Part shown: piece after piece, positions 1 to 8,261 of the stretch
How the letters are laid out: each line of letters starts with the position of its first letter
Numbering within the stretch: the stretch's first letter is position 1
Origin: Gammaproteobacteria bacterium
GTDB lineage: Bacteria; Pseudomonadota; Gammaproteobacteria; Chromatiales; Chromatiaceae
Length of the DNA stretch: 8,261 bases
Assembly (NCBI GenBank): GCA_006227775.1
Contig: SBFV01000283.1
Coordinates: 1-8,261, forward strand
Direction of reading: 5' to 3'
Notes under the pieces: model-generated
The model's input: only the letters and a program-made list of their open reading frames with translations
The model's database searches: none
Told to the model about the DNA's origin: nothing
Translations under genes and position numbers: made by a program

Positions 1-1382
<1,382 letters not shown>

Positions 1383-1390
1383 GATCGGTG

Positions 1391-1396
1391 CTCCTC

Positions 1397-1399
<3 letters not shown>
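1391..1399 (-). promoter_or_regulatory. Ribosome-binding site of gltD overlapping the gltB stop codon
   Basis: On the minus strand the bases read TAGGAGGAG, ending 8 bases before the gltD ATG. The first three bases are the gltB stop codon TAG. A ribosome terminating on gltB therefore sits on the gltD Shine-Dalgarno sequence. This arrangement suits translational coupling and near-equal subunit synthesis. The coupling is an inference; the overlap is seen directly. Confidence 0.85.
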
Positions 1400-6040
<4,641 letters not shown>

Positions 6041-6045
6041 CGCTG

Positions 6046-6050
6046 ACCTC
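6046..6050 (-). promoter_or_regulatory. Ribosome-binding site of gltB
   Basis: GAGGT on the minus strand lies five bases before the gltB ATG. It supports this start over any upstream extension of the frame, and it agrees with the position of catalytic Cys22. Confidence 0.7.
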
Positions 6051-6121
6051 GTGAGAACCTGAAAGCGTGTGGGCGGTCACCAAAGCAGGGGTGTGGCGTT
6101 TCTTCGGGGCTTGGGGATATA

Positions 6122-6138
6122 TGCTAATTACATGCCAA
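6122..6138 (-). promoter_or_regulatory. Putative sigma-54 (RpoN) promoter for gltBD
   Basis: The minus strand reads TTGGCATGTAATTAGCA. Against the sigma-54 consensus (YTGGCACG, then TTGCW) the -24 part matches TTGGCA-G. The -12 part has TAGCA instead of TTGCA. The invariant GG and GC are separated by exactly 10 bases. The predicted transcript starts near 6111, giving a leader of roughly 70 nt before gltB. The NtrC-like sites about 280 and 310 bp upstream are what such a promoter needs. A single eye-made match can arise by chance, so the call rests on the combination. Confidence 0.55.
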
Positions 6139-6140
6139 CT

Positions 6141-6174
6141 GGAGTCCTGGCCCGACAGACGGGTTATGGACTCC
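6141..6174. repeat. Nested inverted repeat next to the gltB promoter
   Basis: GGAGTCC (6141-6147) and GGACTCC (6168-6174) form a perfect 7-bp dyad. Inside it, CCCG (6151-6154) and CGGG (6160-6163) form a 4-bp stem around the loop ACAGA. The outer arm lies only 2 bp upstream of the -24 element on the gltB side, so in that direction it is probably not transcribed. It may bind a regulator, or it may be part of an interspersed repeat. There is no T-run, so it does not look like an intrinsic terminator. Confidence 0.6.
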
Positions 6175-6312
6175 GCTCGGCAAAGGCTTCGGCCTCCCAT
6201 CCCGATCCGGCCCTGACCAGGGGAAGCTCTCTGGAAGATCAGCCAGTTGCATTGACGGCCACCAAGCCCGGTCATCAGGGAATCCGAAGGGGCATTCACC
6301 AACCGGAAGACG

Positions 6313-6354
6313 GAGGGATGGCCCGGGTGCCCGGCCACGCCTTCGGCATCCCTC
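6313..6354. repeat. Inverted repeat, 8-bp arms
   Basis: GAGGGATG (6313-6320) and CATCCCTC (6347-6354) are perfectly complementary arms around 26 bp. The spacer itself contains a GC-rich near-palindrome, GGCCCGGGTGCCCGGCC (6320-6336). No T-run follows on either side. The role is unknown. It lies between the NtrC-like sites and the gltB promoter, and could be structural, a protein site or part of a dispersed repeat. Confidence 0.55.
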
Positions 6355-6380
6355 ATATCTCAAACTAGAAAATAAGGCCA

Positions 6381-6397
6381 TGCCCGCTCTCGGTGCA
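6381..6397. promoter_or_regulatory. Possible second NtrC-binding site (degenerate)
   Basis: TGCCCGCTCTCGGTGCA has one perfect half-site (GGTGCA) and one half-site matching 4 of 6 positions of TGCACC, with the correct 5-bp centre. It starts 31 bp before the better site at 6412, close to three helical turns. This is the same-face spacing seen for paired NtrC sites that let two dimers cooperate. Alone it would be weak evidence; the spacing raises its value. Confidence 0.45.
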
Positions 6398-6411
6398 AAG
6401 ATTCATCCGGT

Positions 6412-6428
6412 TGCACCATAAAGGTGCG
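6412..6428. promoter_or_regulatory. NtrC (NRI)-type enhancer site
   Basis: TGCACCATAAAGGTGCG matches the enterobacterial NtrC consensus TGCACC-N5-GGTGCA at all but the last base, and its GCACC-N5-GGTGC core is a perfect dyad. NtrC phosphorylated under nitrogen limitation binds such sites and activates sigma-54 promoters by DNA looping. The centre is about 310 bp upstream of the predicted gltB start and about 220 bp upstream of the pntAA ATG. Only the promoter facing gltB has a sigma-54-like sequence that I could find. Confidence 0.65.
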
Positions 6429-6641
6429 GTTAGGCCTGATTCGACGCGATTCCGCGGCACTGCCAACCCTCTAAGTTTAATAGCAAGGTCCAAAATGGGG
6501 CAAAAAGCCACCCTGAGCCTTGATCCCCGGGCTAGTGGCGGCTAACCTTACCCGCCCGTTAATTTTACCTTTCCATACATCGCGGCGTGCTTGTCATCGG
6601 CAAGCAAGCGGACCGCGACCTCGCCGAAGTACGATCCAGTC

Positions 6642-7733
6642 ATGAAAATCGGTGTCCCAAAAGAGACTTGCGCCGGGGAGACCCGTGTCGCCTCCACCCC
6701 CGAGGTGGTCAAGAAGCTGGTCAAGTCCGGCTTCCAGGTCCTGGTCGAGGCCGGTGCCGGCATCGCCTCCCACTATCCCGACCGTCAGTATAGCGAGGCC
6801 GGCGCCGCTATCGTCGACCGCGCCACCGCCTTCGCCGTCGATATCCTGCTCAAGGTCCGCAAGCCGGACGCCGACGATGTCGCCGCCATGAGGACGGGGG
6901 GCATCTATGTGGGCTTTGTCGAGACCTGTGGCGAGGACGAGATCATCGGCGCCATGGTCACTAAGGACATCCGCGTCATGGCGGTGGAGCGCATTCCGCG
7001 CATCTCCCGTGCTCAGTCCATGGACGCCCTCTCCTCCCAGAGCAACATCGCCGGTTACCGGGCCGTTATCGAGGCCGCCGCCCACTACGGGCGCTTCATG
7101 CCCATGATGATGACCTCCGCCGGCTCCGCCAAGCCCGCCCGCCTGGTGGTGCTCGGCGCTGGCGTCGCTGGCCTCCAGGCCATCGCCACCGCCCGCCGTC
7201 TGGGCTGCGAGGTCTGGGGCTACGACGTCCGGCCGGAGACCAAGGAGCAGATCCAGTCCCTGGGCGCCAAGGCCATCGAGCTGGACATCGGCGAGAGTGG
7301 CTCCGGCAGCGGCGGCTACGCCAAGGAACTCTCCGACGAGGCCAAGGGCCGTCAGCAGGCCGCCCTGGCCGACGAGCTGGCCAAGGCCCACATTATCATC
7401 TCCACCGCCCTCATCCCCTGCCGCCCGGCGCCAATCCTCATCACCCCCGAGGTGGTGGGCCGCATGCGCCCGGGGTCGGTGATCGTCGACCTGGCGGCGG
7501 CCAACGGTGGCAACTGCCCCCTGACCGAAAAGGACCAGGTAGTGGAGAAGCAAGGCGTGATCCTGGTGGGCCATACCAACTTCCCGGCCCTGGTCCCGGC
7601 GGACGCGAGCGCCTTCTACGCCCGCAACCTGTCGAACCTGCTCGACATCATGGTGGACAAATCCCCGGACGGCCCGGTCCTCAAGGACCTCGACCAGGAC
7701 GAGATCACCCAGGCCATGCGCGTCGGCGTCTGA
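6642..7733 (+). CDS. pntAA: NAD(P) transhydrogenase, alpha-1 subunit (NAD(H)-binding domain I)
   Basis: This soluble subunit binds NAD(H) and exchanges hydride with NADP(H) on the beta subunit. It is driven by proton flow through the membrane part, and usually supplies NADPH. The product is 363 aa and begins MKIGVPKETCAGETRVA, the standard start of the alanine dehydrogenase/PntA family. The loop RISRAQSMDALSS carries Arg120, Gln125, Asp128 and Ser131, equivalent to the Arg127, Gln132 and Asp135 loop described for Rhodospirillum rubrum. The NAD-binding Rossmann motif GAGVAG is at 172-177, and the acidic end of the second strand (YDVRPETKEQ) follows. The protein ends after domain I without membrane segments, so it is the split form and not the fused E. 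coli-like PntA. The ATG was chosen by family alignment: an in-frame TTG at 6591 would add 17 unlike residues. There is no clear Shine-Dalgarno sequence. Alanine dehydrogenase is excluded by the pntAB and pntB neighbours. Confidence 0.95.
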   Translation: MKIGVPKETCAGETRVASTPEVVKKLVKSGFQVLVEAGAGIASHYPDRQYSEAGAAIVDRATAFAVDILLKVRKPDADDVAAMRTGGIYVGFVETCGEDEIIGAMVTKDIRVMAVERIPRISRAQSMDALSSQSNIAGYRAVIEAAAHYGRFMPMMMTSAGSAKPARLVVLGAGVAGLQAIATARRLGCEVWGYDVRPETKEQIQSLGAKAIELDIGESGSGSGGYAKELSDEAKGRQQAALADELAKAHIIISTALIPCRPAPILITPEVVGRMRPGSVIVDLAAANGGNCPLTEKDQVVEKQGVILVGHTNFPALVPADASAFYARNLSNLLDIMVDKSPDGPVLKDLDQDEITQAMRVGV

Positions 7734-7759
7734 CCGCGACCACCCCACGAATATCACCC

Positions 7760-7763
7760 GGAG
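7760..7763 (+). promoter_or_regulatory. Ribosome-binding site of pntAB
   Basis: GGAG lies seven bases before the pntAB ATG, in the 37-bp gap after pntAA. It fixes this start. Confidence 0.6.
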
Positions 7764-7770
7764 TCACCCG

Positions 7771-8058
7771 ATGTCCGAGACCCTTCTCGCCCTCTATGTC
7801 TTCGTACTGGCCTGTTTCATCGGCTATTACGTCATCTGGGGCGTTACGCCCTCCCTCCACACCCCCCTGGTGGCCCTGACCAACGCCATCTCCGGCATCG
7901 TCATCGTCGGCGCCCTGCTGGTGACCGGCCTGAAGAGCGCCGGGACCACCGCCGAGCTCATGGGCTTCGTCGCCGTGCTGCTGGCCTCCATCAACGTCTT
8001 CGGTGGCTTCCTGGTGACCCACCGGATGCTGTCCATGTTCAAGAAGAAGGGAAAGTAA
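7771..8058 (+). CDS. pntAB: NAD(P) transhydrogenase, alpha-2 subunit (membrane domain IIa)
   Basis: A small integral membrane protein forming part of the proton channel of transhydrogenase. In fused enzymes it corresponds to the C-terminal membrane part of PntA. It has 95 aa with three hydrophobic segments at about residues 4-24, 33-53 and 62-80. Family hallmarks are HTPLVALTNAISGIVIVGAL and the pair ASINVFGGFLVTHRMLSMF, followed by a basic tail (KKKGK) expected on the cytoplasmic side. It lies 37 bp after pntAA and only 10 bp before pntB, so all three are one operon. Some alpha-2 proteins, such as the R. rubrum one, carry a longer N-terminus; this one is a minimal form. Confidence 0.95.
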   Translation: MSETLLALYVFVLACFIGYYVIWGVTPSLHTPLVALTNAISGIVIVGALLVTGLKSAGTTAELMGFVAVLLASINVFGGFLVTHRMLSMFKKKGK

Positions 8059-8062
8059 GGAG
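8056..8062 (+). promoter_or_regulatory. Ribosome-binding site of pntB overlapping the pntAB stop codon
   Basis: TAAGGAG contains the pntAB stop codon TAA and a strong Shine-Dalgarno sequence six bases before the pntB ATG. The layout suggests translational coupling of the two membrane subunits. Confidence 0.8.
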
Positions 8063-8068
8063 ACGCCC

Positions 8069-8261
8069 ATGGAACTCTCGGTCAACCACCAGGCCCTGGC
8101 CTATCTGGTCTCGGCCATCCTCTTCATCTTCGCCCTTAAGGGGCTGACCCATCCCTCCACCGCCCGGCGCGGCAATCTGTATGGCATGATCGGCATGGCC
8201 ATCGCCATCGGCGCCACCCTCATGGGGGCGGAGGTCCAGTCCTACGGCTTCATCATCGCCG
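8069..8261 (+). CDS. pntB: NAD(P) transhydrogenase, beta subunit, 5' part only
   Basis: Only the first 64 codons are in the window; the family is about 460-480 aa. The visible N-terminus begins MELSVNHQALAYLVSAILFI. A first membrane segment lies at about residues 9-25. A short loop (LTHPSTARRGNLYGMIGMAI) leads into a second hydrophobic stretch starting near residue 40. This order, with the conserved RRGN-GM-GMAIA pattern, is typical of the start of PntB. PntB supplies most of the proton channel (domain IIb), and its C-terminal NADP(H)-binding domain III lies beyond the window. Identity also rests on its position directly after pntAB. Confidence 0.93.
   Translation, partial: MELSVNHQALAYLVSAILFIFALKGLTHPSTARRGNLYGMIGMAIAIGATLMGAEVQSYGFIIA

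Larger units (their letters stand above)
6041..6641. other. Divergent intergenic region between gltB and pntAA
   Basis: About 600 bp without a recognisable gene. Short frames of 70-110 codons exist on both strands (for example 6069-6368 plus, 6030-6356 minus and 6124-6381 minus). Their translations show no known motif, no good ribosome-binding site was seen, and they overlap one another, so I treat them as non-coding. The region is locally more AT-rich than the genes (around 6361-6380 and 6470-6510 and near 6560-6580). It contains a putative sigma-54 promoter toward gltB, two NtrC-like sites and two inverted repeats, each listed separately. No clear sigma-70 promoter toward pntAA could be picked by eye, and no tRNA-like structure was noticed. 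Confidence 0.75.

Noticed and set aside
6122..6138. Reading the gltB promoter as sigma-70, with TTGGCA as -35 and TATATC as -10
   Set aside because: The two hexamers are only 11 bp apart, far from the 16-18 bp required.
6313..6354. The 8-bp inverted repeat as an intrinsic terminator
   Set aside because: The loop is 26 bases, no T-run follows on either strand, and no gene ends nearby.
6529..6542. A GG-N10-GC spacing on the plus strand that could be a sigma-54 promoter for pntAA
   Set aside because: Only the GG and GC match; the surrounding bases (CCGGGCTA, then CGGCT) depart from the consensus at most other positions.
6594..7757. A 387-codon minus-strand frame opposite pntAA
   Set aside because: It mirrors the pntAA codons and has a composition typical of antisense frames; pntAA is unambiguous.

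Overview
This is a GC-rich, densely coding stretch of a bacterial chromosome. It has two divergent gene sets separated by an intergenic region of about 600 bp. Protein signatures and high GC suggest a proteobacterium, most plausibly a gammaproteobacterium (the Chromatiales or purple-sulfur type is a guess). No rRNA or other taxonomic marker is present, so the assignment is tentative.

Left part (1-6040, minus strand): the two subunits of NADPH-dependent glutamate synthase (GOGAT). gltB encodes the large subunit, is complete and spans 1547 codons. It is followed after 14 bp by gltD, the small subunit, whose last few codons run off the left edge. The gltB stop codon lies inside the gltD ribosome-binding site, so the two are clearly one operon.

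Right part (6642-8261, plus strand): the proton-translocating NAD(P) transhydrogenase in its three-gene form. pntAA (soluble NAD(H)-binding alpha-1) and pntAB (membrane alpha-2) are complete. Only the first 64 codons of pntB (beta) are in the window.

Intergenic region (6041-6641): no convincing gene. It holds an NtrC-like binding site with an intact GCACC-N5-GGTGC core (6412-6428). A second, degenerate site lies 31 bp, or three helical turns, away (6381-6397). A sigma-54-type promoter with exact GG-N10-GC spacing faces gltB (6122-6138). Two strong inverted repeats, at 6141-6174 and 6313-6354, lie between promoter and enhancers. This predicts nitrogen-limitation control of gltBD and perhaps an influence on pnt.

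The genes fit together metabolically. GOGAT consumes NADPH to turn 2-oxoglutarate and glutamine into two glutamates. Transhydrogenase makes NADPH from NADH using the proton-motive force. The genes are ordinary housekeeping types. The most interesting part is the regulatory region between them, and I see no evidence of a novel defence, mobile or biosynthetic system.
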